The notes under the pieces: model-generated | What the model was told of the DNA's origin: nothing | Seen by the model: the letters and a program-made list of their open reading frames with translations, nothing else | Databases searched by the model: none | Part shown: positions 10,390 to 22,086 of the stretch, one piece after another | How positions within the stretch are numbered: position 1 is the first letter of the stretch | Layout of the letters: every line of letters begins with the position of its first letter | Source of the DNA: Anagrus nilaparvatae | Taxonomy: Eukaryota > Arthropoda > Insecta > Hymenoptera > Mymaridae | Assembly (NCBI GenBank): GCA_022575985.1 | Contig: JAKSXM010000277.1 | Coordinates: 868,001-932,000 of the forward strand | DNA length: 64,000 bases | Direction of reading: 5' to 3' | Program-made: the position numbers and the translations under genes

Positions 10390-11734
10390 AAAAAAATAAG
10401 TTGTGCTAATATTAAAATAATTGAATAATAACTTTTACAACAATACTTTAAATAATTATATGTTTGATTATTGTTTTCATTACTATATTTTTTTTAATAA
10501 GATATAATTTTTTATTTAATTTTATAATTAAAATAATTATTTATTATAGTAAAATTTATTCACTTTATAAAATGACTTATTAAAATATAATTAATTATTA
10601 AGATACTTATGTATAATTTTTATATTGGCAATATATTTTTATAGCTGATACTTAGTTTATTGAAATTTTTTTTTCTAAAAATTTGTTAAATAAAAAACAT
10701 TAAATCACAGCAACATTTTTTTCTTTTGGAATACGGTACTTAACTTTTTTTTATGAAATACTGATATCTGAAATTATCATTTTTATTAGATAAAATAGAC
10801 CATTATAAATATTTTGCTATTGTTTATTAGGAACCATAGTGCCAATCACTTGGCAGAGTTTTTTTGTGGTGTTATAATTTGCATTCTATAATACCTAAAA
10901 ATATTGATACCAATGGGTATATTATTTCGGGTGTTTTTCTAACATCATGTTTGATTATGTGTATTCATTTGCAAAATTATTATTATTTAGTTCAATTAAA
11001 TATTTAATAAATAGCTATTACCATGTCTAAGTATCTTCTATTAAAACCTTGAAGAGTATATAAATTTTATAAAATTTTTCTATTTTCAAAAAACATCTTA
11101 GTTGAATTGAATGAATTAAAACACACTTTTAACATGAACCTAGTGCCAAATAAACCAAAATTATATAAACGAAACAACTCGCTTTCTAAGAATTATATAT
11201 AGTTTTTTCACATTGGACTGGAACACCAAGTATGAATATTTACAGCATATTTCAATCAAATACATTGAATAATTTATTCGATAAATTGAGTTTTTACTAC
11301 ACTCCACTTATAGTAATTTTACTACACTTGTAGTAATATTACTACGATACCGTAAAATTACTACTAGTAGTAATATTACTAAATCGTAGTAAAATTACTA
11401 AACTGCAGTAACATTGTATTCATTATTTTTTACTGTATAAAACATAATTATTTCGCTTATGTTTAGCGGTATCAATCATTTAACGAAGCTAAAAAAGAAA
11501 AAATTTGAACTATCGTTTGGTAAGTAAAATTGTAAGAATAAGAAAAAACGTGTTTAAACAAAAAATAAGTAAGATATTCTTATAATTTGAATTCTAAAGA
11601 AGAATATTCACAGTAGTATGCAAGTCAATTTTTTTTGTTGCAAACAATATGAAAATTTTAAAACTAAAATTAAATTAAATTTATACAAATATTAATGCTG
11701 CTTAGATTGAATATGATATTATAAACAGAGTTGG
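10390..11734. other. A+T-rich sequence with a palindromic TAGTAATATTACTA cluster
   Basis: No gene is visible. At 10625-10800 a diverged fragment of the A-rich repeat family precedes the right inverted end at 10829-10856. At about 11295-11410 a cluster of self-complementary GTAGTAATATTACTAC-type motifs alternates between strands. The remainder is A+T-rich and unassigned. Confidence 0.45.
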
Positions 11735-12800
11735 GCAAATATGACAGAAATGGATTTTTTTTTCATATCCATATTCCATATTTTTTCATAAATAGGATCC
11801 ATATTATGGCAATTTTTTTCCATATAAATATGGGATCCATATTATGGCACTCATACTAATATGGAATCCATATTAATATGATATGAATATGAAAAAAATA
11901 TGGTAAAAAAATATGGAAACAATATGGATATCATATTAATATGAAAAAAATATGGAAACCAATATGGAAACAATATGGATGCCATATGGACATTATATTA
12001 GAGCCATATTAATATCGAAAAAATATGGAAACAAATATGGAAAGAATATGGAAACAATATGGATGCCATACAGACATTATATTAGGGCCATATTAATATG
12101 AAAAAAATATGGAAACAAATATGGAAAGAATATGGAAACAATATGGATGCCTTATGGACATTATATTAGGGCCATATTGATATGAAAAAAATATGGAAAC
12201 GATTTGGATGTAATATGGATGTTATATTAAGGCCATATTGATATGAAAAAAATATGGAAACGATATGGTTGTCATATTCATGTCATATAGACATTATATT
12301 ATGGCCATATTAATATGAAATAAATATGGAAACAAATATGGAAAGAATATGGAATCAATATGGATGCCATATGGACATTATATTAGGGCCATATTAATAT
12401 GGAAAAAATATGGAAACGATATGGATGTAATATGGATGTCATATTAGAGTCATATTAATATGAAAAAAATTTGGAAACAATATGGATGTCATATCGATGT
12501 CATATTAGGGCAATATTGATATGAAAAAAATATGAAAACGATATGGATGTCATATGGATGTCATATTAGAGCCATATTGATATGAAAAAAATATGGAAAG
12601 GATATAGATGTCATATGGATGTCATATAGACATTTTATTAGGGCCATATTAATATGAAAAAAATATGGAAAGAATATGGAAATAATATGGATGCCATATG
12701 GACATTATATTACGGCCATATTAATATGGAAAAAATATGGGAAGGATATGGATGATATACGGATGTCATATTAGGGCCATATTAATATGAAAAAGATATG
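11735..12800. repeat. ATATGG-rich satellite array
   Basis: About 1.07 kb consists of imperfect repeats of AATATGGAAACAATATGGATG, CATATGGACATTATATTAGG and GCCATATTAATATGAAAAAA blocks, spaced about 60-110 bp apart. The first 120 bp run in the opposite sense (CCATATTATGG), so the array starts with an inverted segment. No ORF is present. It looks like local satellite DNA. Confidence 0.85.
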
Positions 12801-12829
12801 GAAAAGTTATTAATTTTATAAATATTGAT

Positions 12830-13170
12830 TTCGCTCGATTTTTTGGATCTGTTTAATATCTAAATTTTTTCACGGGAGTCCTAGTTTAAGATGATTCATT
12901 ATAACTGGATTTTATGAAATTAATACCTAATTTTATAAAAATTTTTCTCTATAAATTTTCTATATCAGAAAATAAAAAAAAAAGGTTTATTTTTTTTATT
13001 TTGAAAGCAATACCCAATTTTTTCCCATGAAAGTTCTAGTTTTAAGAAATGATTATTTCTCAATATCCCGATTTTTTTAATTTAAATTTATTTTGCAAAA
13101 AAGTAAAAAATTTCCATATTTTGTAGCCACAATGCCTAATTTTTTACACATGAGAGTGAAAAAAAAAACT
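12830..13170. repeat. Diverged A-rich repeat family member
   Basis: The block has the same succession of phrases as the A-rich family (a dated 'coordinate' phrase, A/T runs, CCATGAAAGTTCTAGTTTTAAG) but is strongly diverged. Assignment rests on motif order only. Nothing coding is visible. Confidence 0.4.
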
Positions 13171-13179
13171 TCAAAAAAA

Positions 13180-13900
13180 GCTTCAAAAAAAACCTAATAG
13201 ACCCTTTGAAAATAAATAAATACATTATTTTGGGAAAGTGAGTTTTTGAGGGGTGAAAGGGGTGAAAAATGGCCACTTTCATCCTTTAGAGAATATGTTT
13301 AATGTAATTTTTGACATCATTCTTGAAATCAACTTCAAAAAAAACCTAATAGACCCTTTGAAAATAAATAAATACATTATTTTGGGAAAGTGTGTTTTTG
13401 AGGGGCGAAAGGGGTGAGAAATAGCCAATTACACCCTTTAGAATATGTTAAATGTAATTTTTGACATCATTTTTGAAATCAGCGTCCAAAAAAACCTACT
13501 AGGACCTTTGAAAATAAAAAATAAGTTCTTTTGGCAAAATGAGTTTTTTAGGGGTGAAAGGGGTGAAAAATGGCCAATTTTACCCTTTAGAACCTATTGT
13601 TTATTATTTCTGACATCATTTTTGAGATCAGCAACCTAAAAAATCTATTTAGTTCATTTAGTTTTAAAAAAGAGTACCTTAAAGGTTTATGTCAATTTTA
13701 GGGGTATTTGGGGTGAAAAATGACCAAATTCACCTCTTGGAACCTGTTAAATGTCATTTTTGACCCAAAATTCTAATTTAGTGACCTATTTAACCATATA
13801 GCATCATATAAAAGTCGATAAAAACATTTTTTACTATATTTCAAAATTGGAGGGGGGGGGAAAAGGGGTGAAAAATAGGTGGTAAAATCACCCCTTGACA
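13180..13900. repeat. Tandem repeat, unit about 151 bp
   Basis: Four to five units start near 13184, 13336 and 13489 and then diverge. Each has CCTAATAGACCCTTTGAAAA, AGGGGTGAAAGGGGTGAAAAA and TTTTTGACATCATT. The later units are more degenerate. One unit happens to contain an open frame (13445-13639), but this is repeat sequence and not a gene. Confidence 0.8.
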
Positions 13901-13994
13901 TTTGCGACAATTATCCGTTCCGACGCTTTGTTTGTATGACTTTTCTGAAGCGAATGCAAAAGGTTTCACCAAAATCCATCCACTTACAGAGGCA

Positions 13995-14873
13995 GTTAGA
14001 GGTGAAAAACACTATACCCCTGACCTAGTGACAAAATAGGTTCTTTCTCACAAGAAGTAAGGAAAGTACTGGGTGCACAGGTACTGGGTGTATTGGTCGA
14101 AGTTAGAGACCTTGCTCCTAAAAGAGTCATCCAAATACTCAACTTGGATTGCCTCACCCAGCCGATTGACATTCTAAATGCCATCAAAGGCAAAGAAGAA
14201 GACGCGGAGATAGTTAAGGTGACTATCTCTAAGAGCAACGTAAGAAAGCAGAGAGCTGCTTACGTTGACCTTAATGAAAGATTCTCCTTTAAACTGGTAA
14301 ACATGAAGCGTATTAAAATTATGTGGATGAACTGCAGGATAAGGTTGAGAACCCTATAAATCCGCTGTTTTAAATGCCTGCGTTTTGGTCATATAGCCAC
14401 AAAATATTACGGACCCGACAGGAAAGCGAAATGCTATAAATGCGGAGAAGAAGGTCACAAAGCAACTGACTGCGCAGCAAATGCAAGGTGCATGTTATGC
14501 TTGGACCTCGGTCTAAAAGGGAAGGAGTTAAAGCACGACCTTGGAAAAGGAAAGTGTGAAACGCTACGGAGGGCTCTTGTAAAATTAAGGAGTGGCGCAG
14601 ACTCTAGCAAGCCAAATAATGTTAAAGGTGCTACAAGGTAATGTGCACACAAGCCCCTTAGTAGGAAACATGATATTTCAACTTGCTAGAGAGAAGTCTG
14701 CGGACCTTCTACTTATAAGTGAACAGTGGGCTGGATCACGCTCCCAGAACTGGTTTTCGGATGAGCTGGGGAGAGCAGTTATTTGGATAGTAAATCCAAG
14801 GAAGGTAATTGTACAAGAAAATGGCTCTGGCAGAGGTTTTGTCTGGATTAAAACGCATATAAACAGAGATTAG
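13995..14873 (+). pseudogene. R1-type LINE fragment, ORF1/ORF2 junction
   Basis: The first part reads as the C-terminal half of an ORF1 (Gag-like) protein: a VRDLAPKR segment, then CFKCLRFGH and CYKCGEEGHKATDC zinc knuckles, separated from the upstream frame by an in-frame TAA near 14357. The start of ORF2 follows as MLKVLQGN at 14619, overlapping the end of ORF1. It continues through LLLISEQ, the metal-binding Glu region of the apurinic-like endonuclease, and stops at 14873. Both ends are missing. It is related to, but clearly diverged from, the full-length LINE at 28926-35808. Confidence 0.8.
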
Positions 14874-17264
14874 ATTTAGATACAAATGTTTAATTCAGCA
14901 GTACGTTTAGCAGATTATTTGACGTATAGTCTTGAGAAAATACATTTATCAAATTTTCCAATAATATTTTACATTTATGATTACAGCATGTTTCCTTTTT
15001 TTTTATAAATGTAGCCCTGAACTTCAATTTGTGTCAAACTAAGAAAATTTGATTTATCTTACATCTTATTATTTTCTGATGCAGAATCAAAGAAAAGTTT
15101 ATTCATAATTTTATTAATTATGTTATGTTGTTATACTTAATTAATAATAAGAAAGCTTATTAATAATGTAGTAAAACGTTCCTTAGTATGTTAAACTTCA
15201 TTTTGAAGAATTTTATTTAAAAAAATCAAAAGATTCTTTTTTTAAAAAAAGTTTAAAAAAGTTGTTTTTCATAAAATTGTATATGGGCGGTTTTCACTGG
15301 AACTGTATATTTTTTTATTGTTTACGGCACAATACTAATTATTATTATTTTTTTTTTTTTTTTTTTTTTTTTTTTGTATTTTTATGTTTATTAAAACCTA
15401 AAATTTTCAGTGGTACTTTGTGAGTTTTTGTGAGTTTTTAATAAACATATAACAAAATGTTTAGAAAAATTCAAAGGTAATTTATACTTAAATAAGTGTT
15501 AAAGTTTTATAAATATAATAATAGATATAATACCCCAAAGCACATTTGAGTTGGTATCCTTTCAAAAAAAGAAAAGTATCATTCATTTAAAAGTGTAAGG
15601 CATTCCAAAATATGATATCTCTCTAAAATAAAAATTTTTCCAACTTATTTTACAATCCAATTTTAAATTCAATCTAAATGTAGCTCAACCGAGTCTCAGC
15701 GTTAACCAACAAAATTTACATATTATTTTATCCAAATAATTTAAAAACTAAGGAACTATATATATAATCAAATAGTTTTTTTACAGTTAAATACAGTTTA
15801 CAAATAATCTACATTGATTTTTTAATAATAAGTTGAAATTTGCATGGTGATCATATTTACTTCATGCAACAAAAATCAAATTTTATTTTGTTTTACAATT
15901 TTATTATGTATATTTAATGTCATACTTGAAATAATAATTAGCATTCAACTAAATGAAACTGTTGAAAGAATGAACTTTTGATTATAAAAATGTTCTTATT
16001 TATTATAATCTGTTTAACAATTAAAGAATATAAAGAGAAAATCACTTACTTGTTGTTCAAATAATTGGTACTTAAACTAGGTCTTAGTTCTAATTAGAAA
16101 CTCTTGATCATTTTTACAACAAATCAAATTTTCTATATTAACATCTCTTAAATTTTACACTAAATCAAAAATTTATCATTATACACATTTTTGTAAAAAT
16201 TATAAAAAATATATTTTTGCAAAGAATAAATTACATACTATTAACCTGTTTCCTCCTATTTAAAATTCATTTTGAATTAATTTTTCCTATGCTTTCTAGA
16301 TAAGTTAATTCTTGTACGAAAAAATCTTGATATCAATTGTCCAAAAGAAAAAATTAAACAATTACTATCCAAAAATCTTTAGTTATGTAGTTAATATTCC
16401 TGTTGTTTCTGCAGCTGTTTTACACAATCTTAAAAGTTTAGTTTCTTTTTTTTGTTTAACTTAAATCTTTGTTTAATTATTTTGGTAACTTATCATTAAC
16501 TTTAAAGGAGTAGATGAGGCTTGTTGTAAAGTCCAATATTGATATTTATAATTCAATAGAAGATCCTTAAAATCAATTATACCTATACTATATCTGCTTA
16601 TCCAGAAGTTAAAAAAAAAATATTTCATTGCTGAAATCTTTTTCGAATTTTTTTAAAATGCTTATTTATGAAAAATTTTCTCAGATTCAAAATTGCTATC
16701 TTAACAGTTTTGATTAAAATAAACGATGTGCCTATTTATTTTATAGCCAATACTACTTATTGATGAATCATTTTATGATTCTGCGTTTTTAAAACTTCTT
16801 CTAATACTGTATTATAACTCTGAACAAAATTCTTTGCAGAAGTGCTGAGAATCATATTGTATATAATTAACATTGGAATCTATACTTAAAACATTAACCT
16901 GCAGACAAAATTCGATTTATCTTTAACTAGAAAACCAGCATAAAAGAATATTAATGATCAATTCAATCTCCACTTTATAATACTTTCTTTTAGAGGCATA
17001 TGTATTTCAGCTCAATTATCGTTACTTGTTGGAGGATATGCAATGATTGATAATTTAGTAACTTGTAATTAATCTTTAAAAATTAGCAAAAAAATCTTTT
17101 AGTTTTATATTTTGAAAAAGTTATTATCAATCAGATTAAAGAAACTTTAAAACTGACTGCTGTTATTGATTTATTTTTCAAAGTCTATTGGTGCTACACA
17201 AGGTGATACAGCATAATCATGGTGTAATTCGCACGTCAAATTCATATTATTACTGATGAACTGA
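14874..17264. other. A+T-rich stretch, no gene seen
   Basis: About 2.4 kb of A+T-rich DNA with a T run at 15343-15376. I found no ORF, RNA gene or clear repeat structure. It may be old transposon remains beyond recognition. Confidence 0.4.
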
Positions 17265-17762
17265 TTTTTATTTTTTTTGTCTTTATTTTTATTTTGTTAC
17301 TTTTTTTACTTTTTTTTGATATTTTAATTTTTTTTTTATTTATTTATTTTTTTTTTTTTTGAAAGGGAAATATATAAATATTTCGGTCTTAAGAACCACA
17401 AATCTTAAAGACCCGCAAATTTCCATGACCACCCAGTTGTACAAGTGCAATTAGAAAACTCGGTTCCCGACTTTCTCCAGATTTTTACTTGATAAACACA
17501 CTTTAAATCCTCCCTGCGCTTGTTTGCCCCAAATCTGAAGTCCCTTTATAGGTATAACTTCAGTTTGTGACGCGCAGCCTAAGCAAGTAGCCACCGCCTT
17601 CCTCCCTGCCTAGCAACGTACACCTGATGGCATCTACAGTAAAATGCCCCTCGCAAAAGCCGTGCTGTTTCTCGGAGAGATCACCGCCCTCCACGATCGC
17701 TGACCTTAGTCTAGCCCGAAGTATGCTCTCCATCACCTGCTCAGCAGAATACCAGGGATTAC
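17265..17762 (-). pseudogene. R1-type LINE 3' end with internal deletion
   Basis: On the minus strand, 17762-17622 reads as a reverse-transcriptase segment (VMESILRARL, GGDLSEKQHGF) matching residues near 498-545 of the full-length LINE's ORF2. It joins directly to a 3' untranslated region (about 17620-17400) matching 35520-35720, including the AACTTCAG block and the segment before the poly-A. T-rich sequence at 17265-17360 would be the decayed poly-A tail. About 1.3 kb of RT and C-terminal coding sequence is missing at the junction. Confidence 0.75.
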
Positions 17763-17764
17763 TT

Positions 17765-18560
17765 TAACGGCCAATTTATCTCTAAATTTCTCAAACAATG
17801 GCTTACTCAGGGCTTTAGTAAATACATCAGATTCATTGTCTTTTGTCGATAAATACTTAACATCAATTTACCTCTTTTTAAAATATCTAATCACATAGTG
17901 AAATTGAACCTCGATGTTCTTAGACCTCTTATAAAATTCAGGATTCTTAATGAGTCGCAATGCAATGATGATCTATATTGAAAGGAATACCGGTCTTACA
18001 TAGATGTACAATTTCACGCAATGATAGCTTAAGCCTCACAACTTTTCGAAACTCTTCACACGCACACACACTCAGATTAAGCTGTACTTAGTGCTACAAA
18101 CCCTTGCCTTTTGGACCACCACATTACAGTTGTATTACCTAGCCTCAAAACATAACCAGACGTCAATATTCTTTTAGTTTTTTCACCAGCATAGTCTAAA
18201 TCACAAAAACTTACAAGATTTGCATCACTCACCTTTTAATTTTAGTCCATAGCTGCTGGTGCCTCTCAAATAACGAAATTCTATTGTGACTGCTTATCAG
18301 TGTTCTTTTACGTAGCTATTCAATTATCTGCTTAGGTAATTTACTGCAAACGCAATGTCTGAACGAGTATCTACTGTCAAAAACATCAACGAGCCTTTGG
18401 TTTCTCGATACTTGTAATTATAATCGATGCTTCTACCTACAGGCAATTCCGGTCCACGAATCATTAGGGTGTCTACTGCGTTGGCCTTCTGATAGTTGAA
18501 TTTCTCTAAAATTTTATTATATGAATAAACTACGAAAACTTTTGACAAAATTGTTGAAAA
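17765..18560 (-). pseudogene. Copia-type retrotransposon fragment, RT end and RNase H
   Basis: The minus strand encodes, in several broken frames, the end of a Copia reverse transcriptase and its RNase H. The open piece 18548-18324 has KFNYQKANAVDT, GSLMFLTVDTRSDIAFAVNYLSR, a hallmark of this family. Further down come CDLDYAGEKTKR (RNase H Asp), TSGYVLRLGN, WWSKRQGFVALSTA and HRGSISL-like pieces, with several stops. LTRs, Gag, integrase and the catalytic RT core are absent. It abuts the LINE fragment at 17762. Confidence 0.8.
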
Positions 18561-18965
18561 TTAATTAATTCAAACTGAGCTTCCCAAATTACTAATTTAT
18601 GTACTACAGGGAGGATCGTCTTTTAAAAAACAAGGAAAGTTATCGAAAATATAGACATGTTTACATATATAAATTCTAAATGCATATATGTAGAATAACA
18701 TATTAGAACGCAAATAAAAGATTTTTATAATAGCTTAGAGAAAGGTGGCAGTTGGAAAGCAAAACAAGAAAAAACTCCCTCGGTTTTGCTATCCAAAATC
18801 CTGGACAATTTGCCTGGAATTAATTGAAATGTCCTGGGCATATGGCCGTGGTCTCTTTAATTAAGTGTGTCCCGGTTTTGAGTTAAAATTTTTCATGAAC
18901 AATATTGTTACAACCTACTACTAGTCATGTAGAATAACGAAAATTGGTTTCCTACTCCTAAAACG
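18561..18965. other. Intergenic sequence, nothing recognised
   Basis: No open frame of note, no repeat and no RNA gene were found. The segment separates the Copia remnant from the envelope-like remnant. Confidence 0.35.
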
Positions 18966-18979
18966 CACATATTGTTACG

Positions 18980-19647
18980 AAGAAGTACAAAACTTAATTG
19001 TAATGAAGCTTTGCCATCTTACTACCGAATTGGTGAGATTTGGAAAAAATCCTACCAAGAACATTGGAAAGTTCTACCGCTGCAATAATTAGTCCATCAA
19101 TCTATTCATATTAGAGTTAAAGCCCAGCATCACTTGCTACAAGTGATACCTACTCTGAACATGATTTAGACCAATTAAGGGATCACATAAACTTTCTAAT
19201 GGAAAGACCAGCTTTACTAAACCTATTAGCTAGAAATTTTGCAGAACATTCTACAAGTCATAAAGAAAGTTTATTGAACTTATTTGACAAAGCATTACTA
19301 GACTTGCAGGAACCACATGGACACGTATGTTGTCTAAATTCATGACTTTTGGAACCATAAGTGCAGGTATAATTGCAGTGTTAATGATCTTACAATTTTC
19401 TAAATTATTAATTGATACAATAATCAGAGGATATACTTTACATTCCATTTATGGTTGGTCAAGAAAGTTACTAGGTTCTATATTTGCCTCCATAACATCC
19501 TTACTTATTCACTTGGGAACTGGTTCTGATACTGAAAAGGTACCCTCCAAAGATTTAGAATCTGGTTCTATCACTCTCAGTATTACAATGTCATTAAATC
19601 TGAACTCAAAGAATGTATCGCGCTCTTTATGCTCCCATCTTTCCTAA
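18980..19647 (+). pseudogene. Decayed envelope-glycoprotein-like remnant
   Basis: Two overlapping frames on the plus strand read as the end of a membrane protein. The upstream part (about 19140-19330) is hydrophilic and helical with HINFLMERPALLNLL. A +1 frame change near 19325 leads to 19327-19647, which has a strong membrane segment at residues about 8-32 (GTISAGIIAVLMIL), then HSIYGWSRKLLGS and a low-complexity tail. The arrangement recalls the C-terminal region of chuvirus-type glycoproteins, which some insect BEL/Pao elements have acquired. That assignment is from memory of the family and is tentative. The upstream ectodomain is broken by stops, so the gene is dead. Confidence 0.4.
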
Positions 19648-20403
19648 ATATATTTTTTCTGCACCCAACGACATTAATAATTATTCACAGTGAACTGTAT
19701 GTTTTCAGAAGTGTCTTACTTAAGCTATTTTATAAAATTTTTTTGTTGGTAAAATTAAGTTCAGAAATGCTAAAAAAAAACAAAAAATAAACATAAAAAA
19801 AATAAAATAATTAAATAAATAAAAAACAATATAATTTTAAATAATTTAAGTTTCCTAATTTTAAGATATTTTTTTTTTGGCAATTGGGTAGAAAATAAGT
19901 TAGATAAGCAAATTATAATTGGCAAAGCATATATATTTTCTCTTAACCGTACCATAATCATACTAATGAATATTCTCCTATTTTTAGAATAATGAATTCA
20001 ATTAATTGCAATTATTCTCTCTACAGTAAATTTGAAAAAATCGCCGAACTTTATAAGTTAAGTTATATATATTGACCTCTGAACTTTCTAAGTTAAGTCA
20101 TATATGGTTCGATATTCCTCAAGTCTATGTAAACCTAATTCTTGGGTCTTCAAATCGGTCCCAAAATAATTTTCGCTCAAAATAATATCGAAAATAAGTT
20201 ACCTCCCCAATTTTTAGCCTCCTAAATCTTCTTCTTGATTTTTTACAGCCAAATTACTTTTTTTTGTGCTTTTTATTTTCTTAAATTTTAAGAGCGCAAA
20301 AATTACTAAAAACTCTCTCATACTCTTATTTTATTGCAAAAAAAAATTTTTTTTTAGGGCCGGATAGAAAATTTTCCTGGCTATCCGATTCCGTGGTTCA
20401 ACT
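19648..20403. other. A+T-rich intergenic sequence
   Basis: No gene is supported. Poly-A and poly-T stretches dominate 19770-19870. Two near-copies of an ACTTTNTAAGTTAAGT phrase occur at 20045-20110. Nothing else was recognised. Confidence 0.4.
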
Positions 20404-21348
20404 TTTGATTTTTTAAAAATTCGAATTGCCGCATCTGTGGTCGAAATCTTTATTTTCTGGCATCTTGAAGCATTTTAAGCTAATAACAACCAAAAAATCG
20501 AATTCACTGTGAATTTTTTCATAGGGGTATGTATTTAAAATATTTTTTTTTGCATCTTTACGGTTTTATAAATTAATTGTTAAAAAAATTATGAGTAAAT
20601 TTGAAAACTTCCGAAAAAATTCAAATAAGCCCATTGTGTGCACTTTTGCACCTAGAGGAGTAAACAATTGGGAGGAATCATGCTTCATATATATAAAAAC
20701 ATCTGCTAAATTTGGGGTCAATCAGTGATGGTCATTTTCGGTGAAGGGAAATTCTGTCAAAGGACCCCGTTTGCAATTTTCCAATGCTCATGGTGCGGGG
20801 TCCTTTCGCTGTCTCAACATTTAAGTTTGTAAAAACATAAAAATGTATATGCTTAGATAAAATTTCCCCCGGAATCCAAATTTTTGGTCAGATGTTTGAT
20901 TGGTCACGTGACTTAACGGCAAATTTAAAATTTTTAAAAAATGAAAATTTTGGAATCAGTTTTTTTGCTCTAGTTTTTTAAGGGAGCCAAAAAACAAAAC
21001 AAAAATTTTACCATAAGAAGTGTACATGAAGACAAAAATTTTGGTTATTTGAAAAGTAAAATTGGTTTGTCATCAGGACAGTTATGAATGCTAGAAGTTG
21101 GAACGTATTTTTTTAATTTCTCGCGCATGCGCAGCTCGAAAAAAAATTTGAATTTTTACTCATAATTTTTTTAGCAATTAATTTATAAAACCAAAAAGAT
21201 GCAAAAAAAAATATTTTAAATAGATACCCCTATGAAAAAATTCACGGTGAATTCGATTTTATGTTTGGTATTAGCTAAAAATGCTTCAAGAGGCCAGAAA
21301 ATAAAGATTTCGACCACAGATACGGTAATTCGATTTCTAAAAAATCAA
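20404..21348. mobile_element. Foldback element with arms of about 204 bp
   Basis: The left arm (20404-20607) and right arm (21145-21348) are diverged reverse complements sharing GTGGTCGAAATCTTTATTTT and CATAGGGGTATCTATTTAAA-like blocks. The 537-bp centre holds a second, perfect inverted pair, AAAGGACCCCG and CGGGGTCCTTT, at about 20758-20808. No ORF is visible. Non-autonomous DNA element. Confidence 0.75.
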
Positions 21349-21349
21349 C

Positions 21350-21860
21350 GGGTAATAATGAACGTGTGATACTAGTCAGACATGAAGCGAAAGTGAAATT
21401 CCTCCCATCTGTAGGACTGAAATAAATCGACACTCTAGGACTGGTACCTGGGACGTTGATAGATTGATAACCGAATGTTACACTTACCCATATTCTCTTA
21501 AGAGCGCTTTGACCAGTGACGCAGGCTATTTTTATTTTCAAAGTGCAAAATCAAAAAACTTCATTACCTTAGGCTGATACTTAGCAAGCGATGAATTCAG
21601 CTACTAATTCCTATCGATTGAAAGCCTCGGTGGTTGGTACCGGTCCCAAGTATTCAGGGGACTTTAAATGGCTGCCAGATGTAAGCTAGTGATCCAGAAT
21701 AGAAGCAACAGATCTACATATGAGTAGCCGGGGTGGGGTACCTCTATCCTGGATATAACCTAAATAACGGAAGATGCTTCTATGAGAATGGGCAACAGGA
21801 GGGTAATAGATATCTAAAATTCTAGTGATCACAAGTAAATCGCCTTTCAGGTGCTGAAGG
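21350..21860 (+). pseudogene. Internally deleted R1-type LINE fragment
   Basis: 21475-21662 aligns with the 5' UTR/ORF1 start of the full-length LINE (30330-30530), sharing GACGCAGGCTATTTT-like and ACCGGTCCCA motifs. From about 21663 the match jumps to the endonuclease part of ORF2 (32955-33155; CCAGAATAGAAGCAACA, GGGGTACCTCTAT). Some 2.4 kb is therefore missing at the junction. No frame is open. 21350-21474 may be more of the same 5' region, but the match is weak. Confidence 0.7.
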
Positions 21861-22086
21861 GGAAAAAATAAAATCTTTAAAATAATTTTTGCAATATTGT
21901 TAAATTTAATTAAAAAAATTTTTAATTTACATTTATGTTAAATTTACTTAAATATTGTTACGTATCCTGAGGTTTTATCCAAGGGATACGTAAATATAAA
22001 TATAAAATATAAAATATAAATAAGTTTATCCTAGGGATATTGACTGCCCCAGGTATTTTATAAGTTGGATAGTTATTAAGGTTGGC
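21861..22086. other. A+T-rich spacer
   Basis: Short A+T-rich segment with ATATAAAATATAAA repeats between the LINE fragment and the Helentron. No gene was seen. Confidence 0.4.

Larger units (their letters stand above)
6813..10856. mobile_element. Candidate TIR-bounded element carrying an LRR gene
   Basis: A 28-bp sequence at 6813-6840 returns inverted at 10829-10856 with one mismatch. Its outer part contains GCCAAGT and ATTGGC, its inner part ACTATGGTTCCT. A third, diverged copy of the motif is at 24527-24554, next to the same A-rich repeat family. Between the ends lie A-rich tandem units, a large inverted repeat and a broken leucine-rich-repeat gene. No transposase is present, so the unit would be non-autonomous. 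The boundaries are inference from the inverted ends; no target-site duplication was established. Confidence 0.4.
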
